Assembly: GCA_963665155.2 (NCBI GenBank)
Contig: CAXXFI010000002.1
Span: 1,116,001-1,180,000, forward strand
Source: UBA1141 sp963665155
GTDB lineage: Bacteria; Chloroflexota; Dehalococcoidia; Lucifugimonadales; UBA3495
Reading direction: 5' to 3'
DNA length: 64,000 bases
This document shows, piece after piece, positions 27,373-36,627 of the stretch (positions are counted from its first letter, which is position 1; each line of letters begins with the position of its first letter). The position numbers and the translations under genes were made by a program. The notes under the pieces were generated by a model. That model was not told where the DNA came from. It saw nothing but the letters and a program-made list of their open reading frames with translations, and ran no database searches.

Positions 27373-28719
27373 TTATTTCCGGCTTTCCGAGTGCCGGATC
27401 ACCACGAGTTGATCGGCTGCCGACTCGGGTAGCCACACCTCACCTTCTCTGCCAAGAATCTGCCTGACATTACTGGGGTTACTGGGTAGATCAAAAACTT
27501 CGAATTCCTCACTCTTCGGGTCGAATCGAAGGACTGAGTTTGCACCAAAGTCGCTAAGCCATACCATATCTCTCTCGTCAACATAAACCGCATAAGCCCG
27601 TGGTTGAGGGCCCGGAAGCTTCCATTCGCGCCATTCACCGGTGCTAGGGTCGTAAACCGCCACCTGTCCAGCGTTCCACTCGCTGACCCACATCCGTCCT
27701 TGGGAGTCCGCCCATACCCGTCTAGCCCCCTGATTTGCTGTGGGAAGGTCAAGTACCGTGGCTTGGCCCGATTCGGGGTCAATGCGGCCAAGGTAGCTCC
27801 CGGCCAACGAGGAATAATATACATTTCCGACGGGGCTTGCCGCAATTCCGTAAGGGCCGCGGCCACGGGGAGCATCGTACACCGTCATCTTGCGAGTGAT
27901 TGGGTCCAACCTGCCGTAGACCCCATTCTGCCCGGTAAACCATAGCACACCATCATTATCAAAGGTGGCGGTGTTCAAGTTTGCGTTAGAACGCTGCTCG
28001 GGTAGGGGAAATACATCTACGACTAGACTTTCCGGGTCGACGCGCGCGATGGCGTTCAAGCCACCGTCAGTAACCCACGGTGCCCCATCAGGCCCGACGA
28101 TTACACCGTGGGGCCGGGAACCAGCGCCCAGCTGCGTTTGCCGGGTTTCTCCGGTTTCCGGATCAAGCCAACCAAGTGCGCCAGACCCTTGAGCGGTGTA
28201 CCAGACGCCGCCGTCCAGGGCGGGCGCCACATCGTGAGGCCGGGAACCAGCGCCCAGCTGCGTTTGCCGGGTTTCTCCGGTTTCCGGATCAAGCCAACCA
28301 AGTGCGCCAGACCCTTGAGCGGTGTACCAGACGCCGCCGTCCAGGGCGGGCGCCACATCGTGAGGCCGGGAACCCTGTGGAACCGGATATGCTTGCAATG
28401 TCGGTTTAAATGACGTGCCATCACTTGGTTCTGATTGCGTATCAGGAACAACTGCAGTGGCTAAAGCTACGATGCTGGAATTTTCCTGCGATTTCGATAT
28501 AAGAATTGTAGTGGCTGCGGGCGTTGATGCCGAGGTTGGTGCTGTAGTTGGAGTAGCATTCGGCTCGAATATTGCCTTTGGCGTGGGTGACCCACTGCAT
28601 CCGACCAGCGCAAGTATGGCCAAGGCCCCCAGTAAGACTGAGGCTACCGAGTTTGAAGCGCGGGATGAGAAGTGGATATGGTGAAATCGTACATTCTCGA
28701 ACATCTTCGGAACCGCCAA
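27373..28719 (-). CDS. Virginiamycin B lyase-like propeller lipoprotein with duplicated blade
   Basis: 448 residues. The signal peptide SVASVLLGALAILALVGCSGS has a lipobox (LVGC), followed by a Pro/Thr/Ala linker, so it is an exported lipoprotein; ATG 28704 (MFENVRF) is an alternative start. Vgb-like blades follow: GGVWYTAQGSGALGWLDPETGE, APWVTDGGLNAIARVDPESL, GVLWFTGQNGVYGRLDPIT, NVYYSSLAGSYLGRIDPESG, RMWVSEWNAGQVAVYDPSTGEW and MVWLSDFGANSVLRFDPKS. One 42-residue blade is present twice, encoded by two seemingly identical 126-bp units (28114-28365). Vgb enzymes linearise streptogramin lactones; here the role is unknown and a sensor or structural role is equally possible. Confidence 0.78.
   Translation of the reverse strand: MAVPKMFENVRFHHIHFSSRASNSVASVLLGALAILALVGCSGSPTPKAIFEPNATPTTAPTSASTPAATTILISKSQENSSIVALATAVVPDTQSEPSDGTSFKPTLQAYPVPQGSRPHDVAPALDGGVWYTAQGSGALGWLDPETGETRQTQLGAGSRPHDVAPALDGGVWYTAQGSGALGWLDPETGETRQTQLGAGSRPHGVIVGPDGAPWVTDGGLNAIARVDPESLVVDVFPLPEQRSNANLNTATFDNDGVLWFTGQNGVYGRLDPITRKMTVYDAPRGRGPYGIAASPVGNVYYSSLAGSYLGRIDPESGQATVLDLPTANQGARRVWADSQGRMWVSEWNAGQVAVYDPSTGEWREWKLPGPQPRAYAVYVDERDMVWLSDFGANSVLRFDPKSEEFEVFDLPSNPSNVRQILGREGEVWLPESAADQLVVIRHSESRK
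28114..28365 (-). repeat. 126-bp exact tandem duplication inside the Vgb-like gene
   Basis: Two adjacent 126-bp units, by eye identical, each encoding one 42-residue propeller blade (GSRPHDVAPALDGG... to ...TRQTQLGA). The length keeps the frame. A third partial match (CCGGGAACC) begins at 28366. Confidence 0.9.
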
Positions 28720-29039
28720 TAACGAGAGGGCAGACTTGAGAACTTGGGCCTCCCAAAAGTGTCTTATGATGCCACCTACCGACGAGGGTCCACCCTATCA
28801 TCAAACGATTGTAGGTCAAAAAGGCGAAGCGTCATCCACCGCTTAGAACTGACGGCGTCTGGTGTTGTGCAGGCGCATTGACCCGCAACTATCCGTTGGC
28901 TGAATCGTGGGCCAGGGCACATTGCTAAACGGCTGCTTCCAACGATTGGATTGCGGGGCGTTGGAAATGAGCCTACATTGACCGAGAGAGGGGAATCGCA
29001 ATTAAAGAGCCTGGCACGAACTTTGACTATGCTACAAAG
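28720..29039. other. Intergenic region, no gene seen
   Basis: 320 bases between two leftward genes. Presumably the promoter of the Vgb-like lipoprotein. No supported ORF or RNA. Confidence 0.4.
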
Positions 29040-29750
29040 CTACTTCAAGCTTTCTAGAGCCAATACTACTTGGTCCGAGGATCTGATCACGGCGTCCTTG
29101 TAGCTCATGCTCAGGATCGAATGCTCGTGGAGTTGGGGCGCCATGGCCGCCGTAGCATCCTCTACTACAATGGTGCCATAGTCGAGTTCTGCCGCACTCC
29201 GCGTCGAGGACTCGACGCAGCCGTTGGTAACGACGCCCATAATGATCAGGTTCTTAATGCCAAGGTTTCGCAGCACCCGGTCAATGTTGGTGGAGTTAAA
29301 GACGCTGGAAGTCACCTTACTAATCACCATCTCGTCGTCCAGAGGAGCCACCTCGGGAAGTATCTGGGCTTCCTTGGTGTCCCTTGGAGTCTTCAAACCC
29401 AGGGATTTATACCGAAGCGTGCTGTCTCTGCCGTCGGCCGTTTGCGATGCGACGCGTACGTGAATCACCTCTATCCCAGCATTGCGCGCCGTCGCCAGCA
29501 CCCGCTGCATGTTAGGAAGCACCAACTCGTCAAGGCGGCTCCAGTAATAGCCAAGCTTGTCCTGCAGCCCCAAGGCCTTAGCCCTGGCTCCCAGGCCATA
29601 ATCGGGATGGGCGTCCATGTACTGCACGTCGATGCAAAGAAGCGCTGTAGAGTCCCTGGAAAGCTGGGGCTCCGGCAGTTCTCCGAAAAGGGTGACGAGC
29701 ATAGTCTGAAGCTCATCCGTGGACATGCGTCCCGTGTTATCTTCATTCAT
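29040..29750 (-). CDS. Cysteine hydrolase (isochorismatase-like)
   Basis: 236 residues. Catalytic triad of the family visible: Asp in ALLCIDVQYMD, Lys in MVISKVTSSVF and Cys in GVVTNGCVESSTRSAAELDY, with the cis-peptide before the nucleophile region. The N-terminal ~35 residues are an extension. Such enzymes hydrolyse amide, ureido or ester bonds (isochorismate, N-carbamoylsarcosine, ureidoacrylate, biuret). The two polysaccharide-deacetylase-fold (PuuE-like) hydrolases upstream would fit a ureide or amide degradation route, but this is inferred from neighbours only. Confidence 0.85.
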   Translation of the reverse strand: MNEDNTGRMSTDELQTMLVTLFGELPEPQLSRDSTALLCIDVQYMDAHPDYGLGARAKALGLQDKLGYYWSRLDELVLPNMQRVLATARNAGIEVIHVRVASQTADGRDSTLRYKSLGLKTPRDTKEAQILPEVAPLDDEMVISKVTSSVFNSTNIDRVLRNLGIKNLIIMGVVTNGCVESSTRSAAELDYGTIVVEDATAAMAPQLHEHSILSMSYKDAVIRSSDQVVLALESLK

Positions 29751-29881
29751 GCCAAGCCTTCATGCGAAACCCCTCATAAAGCTGATTCCAATCTGGACAG
29801 TTCAAACTAGACGCGCTTCCAGCGAAACTCCTTGAGGGCGATGGTTAAGAAACAGAATTTAGCGAATTGCGAATAGAAATG

Positions 29882-30799
29882 TCATACGACTGGAGGGTTT
29901 TGGCGATACCAATCGATAATCTCCGACCCCGATGCGGCCCACACACTTTGCCGACGCATTATGTGCCCCAACGCCGCATCCAGGTAGCGGATGCGATAAG
30001 GTTGGCCGATGAGCCATGGGTGCAGGTTCAAGGTTAGGAGTCTCCCGCTTTCCGACGAATCACGGTACATAACGTCAAAGGCCTCTTTGAGCATGTTTTC
30101 GTACCTGCCGATGGCAACATGCCGGTCCCACAAAGCGTTGACGTCGTCGAGCTCCAGCATGATGGGCAAAGCGAAAAGCTCGCCGTGGGGACTATTCAAA
30201 GGATATGGCTGTTCATCGTTTGTCCAATCGCACACGTAACGGATGCCTTCCTGGGATAGAAGTTGAGGTGTCCGGGCCGACTCTCCGTACTCCGCTCCCA
30301 GCCAGCCGGTGGGCACCACTCCCGTATGAAGTTTCAGAGCTTCGACGGAGTCCTTTATGTATTGCCGCTCCTGTTGCTCCGACATTTCGCTGGTTATCAT
30401 CTGGCTAACCGATATGCCGTGTCCGATAATTTCACAGCCGCGCTGAAAGCAGTGGTTGACCAGAAAAGGGTAGTGCTCGGCGGTGAAGGCGTCCATCGCT
30501 ATGGTGGGCGTTATCCCATGCTTTTGAAGGACGTCCAGAACGCGGAAAATCCCAACCCGATGGCCGTAATCACGGTGCGATAGGCGCATGTAATCCGGGA
30601 ACCGAGGCGGCGGAACTCCTCCCGATAACGCAGCCACTTGGAAGCTTCCCTCGGGAGCCTGCCACTCGAAGCGTTCGAGATTGACGATCACGCAAAGGGC
30701 TACCCGAGCGCTATCCGGCCAACGCAACACACCTCTCTTGGTGAACGGGGACCAATCATAGTGGTTGTGGTCCATACCAAAACTACGTTCCGCTGGCAT
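29882..30799 (-). CDS. Polysaccharide deacetylase-fold hydrolase, PuuE-like
   Basis: 305 residues beginning MPAERSFGMDHNHYDWSPFTKR, with AGGAGG seven bases before the ATG. NodB-type barrel motifs: MRLSHRDYGHRVGIFRVLDVL, TIAMDAFTAEHYPFLVNHCFQ and EIIGHGISVSQMI. The pattern RDYGxRVG...IGHG is that of cytosine-purine-type amidohydrolases such as allantoinase PuuE rather than chitin deacetylases. The gene is cotranscribed with a paralogue 50 bases upstream. Confidence 0.82.
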   Translation of the reverse strand: MPAERSFGMDHNHYDWSPFTKRGVLRWPDSARVALCVIVNLERFEWQAPEGSFQVAALSGGVPPPRFPDYMRLSHRDYGHRVGIFRVLDVLQKHGITPTIAMDAFTAEHYPFLVNHCFQRGCEIIGHGISVSQMITSEMSEQQERQYIKDSVEALKLHTGVVPTGWLGAEYGESARTPQLLSQEGIRYVCDWTNDEQPYPLNSPHGELFALPIMLELDDVNALWDRHVAIGRYENMLKEAFDVMYRDSSESGRLLTLNLHPWLIGQPYRIRYLDAALGHIMRRQSVWAASGSEIIDWYRQNPPVV

Positions 30800-30849
30800 G
30801 CTGTGCCTCCTATTGCGCTGATAACTCTCTGCCCACTACCATTGGCTTA

Positions 30850-31758
30850 CTACTTATTAAATTGCTCCGCATGCGCTACCGCCTGGTCATAATAGTTGGC
30901 AATGTAGTATTCGGCTATGTCGTCGGCAGTGGTCTGCCAAACGCCGTCGTGGGACATGATGTAGCCGAGGGCCTCGTCCAAGTATTTGATCCGATGGGGC
31001 TGGCCCAGTAGATAGGGGTGGATGGCGATACACATTACGCGCCCGCTCTCCGCTCCTTCTTCGTAGAGTTGGTCGAACTGCGCTTTACAAATCTCGAGGA
31101 AGTAGTCACCCTCGAAGTGCTGTCTGAACAAAAGGCCGTCGTTTATCTCGATTGAATAAGGTACAGAGACCATCTTTCCGTTTTTCACTTTGATGGGTAC
31201 CGGTTGGTCGTCGTGCATCCAGTCGCTGTGATAAATTAGCCCGGCTTCGGCCATAAGGTCCGGGCTATTCTCGGAACTGAAGCCTGCGGGGCCAAACATC
31301 CCCTTTAGTTGTTTTCCGGTATGGCGTCGCAACGTATCGATCGAGTCCTTATACCATTCTCTCTCCCGCTGCTCCGACCAAGTATTGATAAACTCGGTAT
31401 TGTAGATGCCGTGGCTCATGAAGTCCCAGTCCCTCTCGACCATGGCTTCGGCCACCTCTGGAAAATGCTCAAGCACAGCCAGGTTTAGCGATACGCAACA
31501 CCGAATGCTGTGCGCATCAAGCACCTCAAGCATCCTCCAGAAGCCTACTCTGTTTCCATAGTCGCGGTATGAATACTGCTGGGTGTCGGGATGAGGAGTG
31601 CGAGGCCAAGGGTTCGTTTGGCCATCCAGGGCTGGCAAATACTCGTAGTGCTCGACATTGGGGGCTACCCAAAGAGCGACGCGCGCATCGTTGGGCCACT
31701 TGATAGCCGGACGGTCGATGATGGGGCTGTAGTCCACTCGGTAGGGCGGTAATGCCAT
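30850..31758 (-). CDS. Polysaccharide deacetylase-fold hydrolase, PuuE-like, paralogue
   Basis: 302 residues from ATG 31758 (MALPPYRVDYSPIIDRPAIKWPNDARVALW), chosen because AAAGGGGG stands just before it; the frame also has an ATG at 31782. Motifs: YSYRDYGNRVGFWRMLEVLD, DFMSHGIYNTEFIN and FGPAGFSSENSPDLMAEAGL. Same fold and layout as the downstream gene but clearly diverged, suggesting two related substrates or a heteromer. First gene of the leftward pair. Confidence 0.82.
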   Translation of the reverse strand: MALPPYRVDYSPIIDRPAIKWPNDARVALWVAPNVEHYEYLPALDGQTNPWPRTPHPDTQQYSYRDYGNRVGFWRMLEVLDAHSIRCCVSLNLAVLEHFPEVAEAMVERDWDFMSHGIYNTEFINTWSEQREREWYKDSIDTLRRHTGKQLKGMFGPAGFSSENSPDLMAEAGLIYHSDWMHDDQPVPIKVKNGKMVSVPYSIEINDGLLFRQHFEGDYFLEICKAQFDQLYEEGAESGRVMCIAIHPYLLGQPHRIKYLDEALGYIMSHDGVWQTTADDIAEYYIANYYDQAVAHAEQFNK

Positions 31759-31782
31759 GGTGGGCACCCCCTTTTCGGGCAT

Positions 31783-32243
31783 TCAATATTGAAGCAGATT
31801 GAGTTTCGATTCGACTCTTCAGACGGCAGCGCTAGCCGCAATCTCTGAGGGGATTGAATCACGTAACCTCTGGGAGGGGCCGAATCAATTGTAGATAGGC
31901 CGCGATGGAGCGTCAAGGTAGCCGCTAACGGAGGCAGAGAAATGTTTCCGTTCCCGCCGAAATGGACTACTCCCGAGGCCTAACGCCAAGTGGAGATCAC
32001 CTTACGCGGCGCCTCGGGACAGCCTATAGATACGGTTTGATGCGAGAGCCACACCCCAAGGGATTCTAAATCTACTTGTACCGGGACAAACAAGTCATCA
32101 GTTCGGTTTCGCCGAACGAACAGGGCTGAAAACTATGCGGCGGTGAGACCAACACTATCAGCGAATAGTGTGATCGTATTGCAGCTTGAAACTTGATGAT
32201 CGGGTTACCAAATCAGCCGATGTGCTTGATTCGGCGGCGACAA
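31783..32243. other. Intergenic region, no gene seen
   Basis: About 460 bases upstream of the deacetylase pair. A stretch near 32148-32180 (CACTATCAGCGAATAGTGTGATC) resembles 24908-24935, possibly a degraded repeat. No supported ORF. Confidence 0.35.
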
Positions 32244-32966
32244 TCATGCAGCCGCCGCCGCGCTCACCTTTTCTAGGAGTTGCACGAGAACTTTCACATC
32301 GATAGCTTGGAAAACACCGCTGACGCCTTGGTCATCGATGTCGGTGAAAGGGCTCTCATAAAGGGGTCTCGGGTTAATAACACCGCGTTCTGTCAAATGA
32401 TCAATGATGAGATCGATAAACTCAATTTGGTTGGCAGTTAGTGTCCGCCCGTCTATGAAGCCTGCGATCGCAGATTTAGCGGCTTCACGGTCGAACCCAA
32501 CAAGCGAACGAATGAACAGGCCAAGCCCACCTTAGGCGCGGATGCGTTCCAGGTCATCAGCACCGGCTACTCCCTCGTCGAGGAAAATTTGCTCCAGGTC
32601 GGACAGGTCTTTAGGCGTGAGCTGTTCGTTCTGCCTTAGCTTCATTATTGCGAAGTGATTCCCCTGTTGAGACAGAAAGTGGCGCACCTCCATCAGGAAT
32701 CGGGCCTTATCTGTTCCAGAGCCAGTGAATGGCAAAAATACATCCACCCCTGGCCCGATCTCGTTCTCAAAGTCCATATTAACGATGTTACGGGCAGCGG
32801 GCTCAATAAGCTTTACTAAACTGCATAGCCGGCGCCTTAGGAACTCCAAAATCGGCGGATTGATGTCCTGCCAGTATTCAACCGTCTGGACTTCGAGGAG
32901 GCAGCTCCACAAGTTTGTGTACTGCCTTCTTTTCCCAATAGTCAGTTGGGTGTCTATTGTAATCAT
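32244..32966 (-). pseudogene. hsdR: Type I restriction enzyme R subunit, C-terminal remnant
   Basis: The frame reads VEYWQDINPPILEFLRRRLCSLVKLIEPAARNIVNMDFENEIG, then FRHFLSQQ-type helices and LRQNEQLTPKDLSDLEQIFL. It meets a TAA at 32532-32534 and continues in frame with GGLGLFIRSLVGFDREAAKSAI, IDGRTLTANQIEFIDLIIDH and LYESPFTDIDDQG. This is the C-terminal helical region of HsdR, which contacts the methylase/specificity core. The helicase and nuclease domains are absent. The internal stop and missing 5' half mean a dead relic of a restriction locus. Confidence 0.82.
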
Positions 32967-33126
32967 TTTTTATTGGCTCAATATCTACATCCCAGAGTGA
33001 CATCCAGGCTTGGTAGTCATCATAATCTACGAGTTCTCCATTTCTGCGCTTCAGTCGGAAATCCCTGTGACGCAATTTGTGTACTGTATTCAGCCTGCGT
33101 TTGGCACGGTATCTCTCGAACATCAC
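32878..33126 (-). CDS. Hypothetical protein, 82 residues
   Basis: MFERYRAKRRLNTVHKLRHR begins a charged protein continuing through VDYDDYQAWMSLWDVDIEPI and DYWEKKAVHKLVELPPRSPD. No family recognised, no membrane segment. Its 3' end overlaps the 5' end of the HsdR remnant frame in a different frame, so part of it may be junction sequence created when the restriction locus was cut. Confidence 0.35.
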   Translation of the reverse strand: MMFERYRAKRRLNTVHKLRHRDFRLKRRNGELVDYDDYQAWMSLWDVDIEPIKNDYNRHPTDYWEKKAVHKLVELPPRSPDG

Positions 33127-33412
33127 TACCCCCTGCTAGACCAAACGTATCCGCCGCCTGCCACCACTCGTGGCAACTGCTCCAACTGAAGCACCAGGCC
33201 GTTAAGGTTCCCATCGTCTCCGTGGCTGTCCGGTGCCAGCACGACGGGTCTGGGAACATGACTCCCAGCCACTATGCAGTGCTCGCAACGCCTTGGTGCA
33301 GGCTACGCTCCGATAAGGACCAGGTAAATTGTAGCCGTGACCCACAATTCCTTGACTTCCCAGCCGACCAGAGCCTGAATAATCGTGACTCCATTACCCA
33401 GAGGAGGGGACC

Positions 33413-34342
33413 ATGACCACGCAAAATCTGGTGCGCGGTAGTGACGCCGATCGCTGGGACCAGGCCATCTACGCCTTCTTAGCCGAGAAGGAGCGCTGCT
33501 CCGGTTCCATGGGGACAGTGGTGGCTTATTCCGGAATGCTCTATCGTTTTTTTGGCAGGCTACGCAAGCCACCGGACGAGGTAACGGCTACTGAAGTGTT
33601 TTGCTACGCCCATGCCATCGGACTATCGGGCAAGAAGTCCTCGTCAGTAACAATCAATGCCCGCATCGCTTGCCTGAGTTCCTTTTACCACTTCCTTATC
33701 CGCATGAGCCTTGTTAGCGCCAACCCGTGCGATCAGCTAGAACGCCCCAAGGCGACACCTGCACCACCGAGGTTTGACCTCCACGGACATCAAGAAGCTT
33801 CTGGACTGCATTCCGGATAATCCGGTTGGTCTTAGAGTTCGGGCCATCATTCTTACCCTGACACTCACCGGACGGCGGGCCGAGGTGCTCAAACTCAAGG
33901 TAAGCGACCTGATCCAAGATGGAGAAACGGTCTACTACAGCTACCGGGGCAAGGGCGGCAAGCATGGCAAACGGGAAATGCCACAGCCCGCATTCAGGGC
34001 TATACGGGAGGCCTTGGAGGCGTTCGTAGCAAGGATTTCTCCACCCTGAATCCAGATGCATCCCTGTGGCCATCCAGTGCCGACAGTTGGCGAGGTATCA
34101 CCAGTGGCACCTTCTACGGTAATCTGCGTCATTACTTTAAGGCTGCTGGCCTAAAACCTGCAGGGGTCCACATTTTTCGCCATTCGGCAGCTAGGTTGCG
34201 GCGCGAAGCAGGCGAATCGATTGAGCAGGTGAGCCGATTCTTGGACCACAGTAGCTAGGCGGTGACCACTGTGTACCTTCGGCAATTAGAGGGAGACCGG
34301 GACACAACTTGGGAACACGTGGCGACTGCCCTTGGAGTTTGA
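33413..34342 (+). pseudogene. Tyrosine recombinase (phage-type integrase), broken
   Basis: An SAM-like N-terminal domain (MTTQNLVRGSDADRWDQAIYAFLAEK; ARIACLSSFYHFLIR) is followed by the catalytic domain in other frames. LTGRRAEVLKLKVSDL has Arg I, YRGKGGKHGKREMP the Lys, and HIFRHSAARLRREAGESIEQVSRFLDHSS the HxxR motif. An in-frame TAG follows, then AVTTVYLRQLEG with the catalytic Tyr. Frameshifts lie near 33775 and 34045; the stop replaces a sense codon at about 34257. Its position beside restriction and ParB-like relics suggests a decayed integrated element. Confidence 0.85.
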
Positions 34343-34656
34343 GCGCGATATACATTCGTCACGAACGCCACCGCCAACGCTCAAAGTCCTCTTGAGCCCT
34401 CGTAAGATCATCAGATATCCTTCCGTGGCTAAACGTAGCCTCTCAGCCCTTTTGGATTAACTACATTAGAACTTACTGTCCATATCGGAACCGCAAGAAC
34501 ATCCGAGATGTTGGGATTAAGACCATTAAGCTCTCTAAATGGTTTGACACGCATCAATGGCATCAGTAATGATCGGGTGGACGAAATCAAAGATCAGGCA
34601 ATCGCCTGCATCGGCAGTTAGGTCTATTTTTAGAAGATGCAACAAAAAGCTGTTTC
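34343..34656. other. Intergenic region, no gene seen
   Basis: About 310 bases between the integrase relic and the ParB-linked pair. The only long frames are shadows of the minus-strand gene. No terminator with a U-run is obvious. Confidence 0.35.
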
Positions 34657-34929
34657 CTAAAGAATGGTGTACCTCTTGCAAGGGAGGGAGATCGCGATGT
34701 TGTTGACTTCCTTGCCTTGGTCCATTTGGTTGTCCGCCACCGAACCTTCCAGACGGGCCCGGACCTTACCAACGTAATCCCTGTCATTGATGAAGCCCCG
34801 GAAGTGACGACCATCCCGACTGCATACGAGCATCAAAAAGGTCTTCCCGGATTTGCGGCCCCGAGCGACGCGTAGGGCCAACGGCTGGTGGCAGACCGGG
34901 CAGGGAGCTTGAGTTGATGAAGTGTTCAT
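34657..34929 (-). CDS. Small zinc-ribbon protein linked to ParB-like gene
   Basis: 90 residues, MNTSSTQAPCPVCHQPLALR then SGKTFLMLVCSRDGRHFRGFI. CPVC plus a third Cys in LVCSRDG suggests a zinc ribbon (the fourth ligand could be His). The start overlaps the stop of the ParB-like gene as ATGA, so they are translated together. Such ribbons resemble those in topoisomerase or plasmid maintenance proteins; no specific function can be claimed. Confidence 0.6.
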   Translation of the reverse strand: MNTSSTQAPCPVCHQPLALRVARGRKSGKTFLMLVCSRDGRHFRGFINDRDYVGKVRARLEGSVADNQMDQGKEVNNIAISLPCKRYTIL

Positions 34930-35507
34930 ACCGTCCCTCCCCGCTCCATGTATTCCAAGCAGAGTAGATAGAGAGCGGTGCCTCTGGCGTTGGGGCTGTC
35001 GCGCCGCGACTCCCTGGCCTTGGGCAGCAGCCGGCTCAGCACCTCCTCCACTACATTGGCTTGATCCGAAGTAAGTTGGAACTGAAACTGCTTCAGCCGG
35101 GCGAATTGAGCCTGCTGCCAGGAGTCCCAATACTGGGCCAGGTCCTCATGGCCCATAGAGCAAAGGGAGCTAAGGCTTTCGGCGGTCTCTGGCAAAAAGG
35201 ACAAGACCTCTTCTTCTGGCAGCTTGTCCCTTTTTTGCCGGACCAATTCGGCCTTTAGGCCCACGTCGTCTTCGCCGTGGAGCCGGTAGAGAGCCTGCGC
35301 CAATAATTTAGCTCTGGCGTCGTCCAAATCCACCACCACTAGGGGACTACTTCGTGGCGTCGATTGCGCAACACCTGGAGACGCTGGTTTCCGTAAAGGA
35401 CCTCATAGGTCCCGTCCAATAGAGGCCGGACCACCATCTATGAGAAAACAGGTGTGCATCGTGTTACGGCTCTCCAATTTGTGGGCGCCCAAAATCTCTA
35501 TTTTCAT
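34926..35507 (-). pseudogene. ParB-like (partition/nucleoid) protein, frameshifted
   Basis: ATG 35507 starts MKIEILGAHKLESRNTMHT; after about 25 residues the frame changes. It continues VVRPLLDGTYEVLYGNQRLQ VLRNRRHEVVP, the ParB/sulfiredoxin-fold motif with YEVLYGNQRL as the GERR-like site. It changes again and runs VVDLDDARAKLLAQALYRLHGEDDVGLKAEL to the end. The first ~40 residues expected between KLESRNT and the ParB motif are missing. Plasmid/integrative-element partition or anti-restriction roles are usual for the fold. Damaged, near other mobile relics. Confidence 0.65.
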
Positions 35508-35625
35508 TTTAATTCTCAATGCTTTCGATGGTATTTGGCATGATTTTCCTCTTAAGATTGGCGTAAGCCGCTGCTTTCAACACCAATATCCCAACTTGTA
35601 GGTGCTTTCCTGGCATGACTCGCGG

Positions 35626-36135
35626 CTATGAAAATCCAGATTCTCTGTTTTCCTTAGACCTGGCGTCTGCTACTTTTACGAATGCGATTCGCAATGCAGG
35701 ATATTGATCCAAGAGATTCAGAAATTGCTCCTTTGCTAAAGTCAGCAGCGTGGTGTCGGCAACCGCACGAACGCTGGCATTCCTAGGGGCATCTTCCAGC
35801 AAAGCCATCTCACCGAAGAAATCTCCGTCGGTGAGAGTTGCCAATCTCTGTTCGATCCCCGACTCAGTGGTCAAGACAATGTCGACCTTGCCCCAAACGA
35901 CTATGTATAACTTGTTGCCGAGCTCCCCCTGGTTGAAAATCACCTGATTAACTCCGATCTTTTCCGTTGTGAAACGGCTGGCCAAATCCACGAGAACCGA
36001 GTCTTCAACCGAGTTAAAGATTGGTATCTTTTGTAATCGTTCCGGCTCAATCCTAACGAATTGTATATCGTCGGCTGTTACGAAACCGTGTTGGTGTTCC
36101 CACATCTCTTTGTAAGAACCGTTTCGCTCCATCAC
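35626..36135 (-). CDS. Cyclic nucleotide-binding domain protein
   Basis: 169 residues. The cNMP-binding beta-barrel fills residues 35-150: PIFNSVEDSVLVDLASRFTTEKI, VIFNQGELGNKLYIVVWGKVDI and the phosphate-binding cassette GDFFGEMALLEDAPRNASVRAV (FGE...R/A-S). No DNA-binding HTH follows, so it is not a complete CRP-type regulator; it may act as a stand-alone sensor or partner protein. Soluble. Nothing in the neighbourhood explains its target. Confidence 0.82.
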   Translation of the reverse strand: MMERNGSYKEMWEHQHGFVTADDIQFVRIEPERLQKIPIFNSVEDSVLVDLASRFTTEKIGVNQVIFNQGELGNKLYIVVWGKVDIVLTTESGIEQRLATLTDGDFFGEMALLEDAPRNASVRAVADTTLLTLAKEQFLNLLDQYPALRIAFVKVADARSKENRESGFS

Positions 36136-36491
36136 GGCAATGGAGATTGCTGCTCTAATCGAATAGTGGGATTCCGAGAAGAACTTAACAATAGCTCGAA
36201 GGGCGTGGCAGGATGGGAGCCTTGGAAGTTCAGTATGCAGTATGGATATTCGGCACCCAAAGTTATGCCACTATCAGTCGGGCCCATAAATGCACCATCC
36301 CCATCTCATGTTTCACATATTGTGCAACTCTACTTCAAGTCCCAATGCCCAAATTTCGTCACCTTCGGGTATTATTGTGTTCGGTGTCGACGAGTGGGTC
36401 ACAAATTAGCTTGCGTGTCTTGGGGGGACGGGGAGACGGAGACTCCGCACCAGCGGCATTATATCAGCAACACTATCCATCTTAACTACCC
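36136..36491. other. Intergenic region, no gene seen
   Basis: About 350 bases upstream of the cNMP-binding gene. The frames here lack motifs. Confidence 0.35.
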
Positions 36492-36614
36492 TTAGTCCCC
36501 ATGCCTTTGCTGTGGTTCGATCGATTCCTCGCCCGTGGCTCTTATGAGCATCGTAATCCAGGAATGTGGATACAAGTAAATAAACATTACCCTGGCCAGT
36601 TCATCTTGGTCCAT
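36492..36614 (-). pseudogene. 5' remnant of a second LRR-type gene
   Basis: ATG 36614 starts MDQDELARV, matching the start of the LRR protein next door (MEQDELVARL), including the preceding bases. After nine codons the similarity stops. It suggests a tandem paralogue whose repeat array was deleted. Confidence 0.5.
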
Positions 36615-36627
36615 ATCGGCGATCCTC

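Noticed and set aside
29070..29810. 246-residue plus-strand ORF
   Set aside because: Antisense to the cysteine hydrolase with its intact triad.
36492..36620. Independent small protein MDQDELARV...
   Set aside because: Its first codons and upstream bases copy the LRR gene start, so it is a deletion relic rather than a gene.
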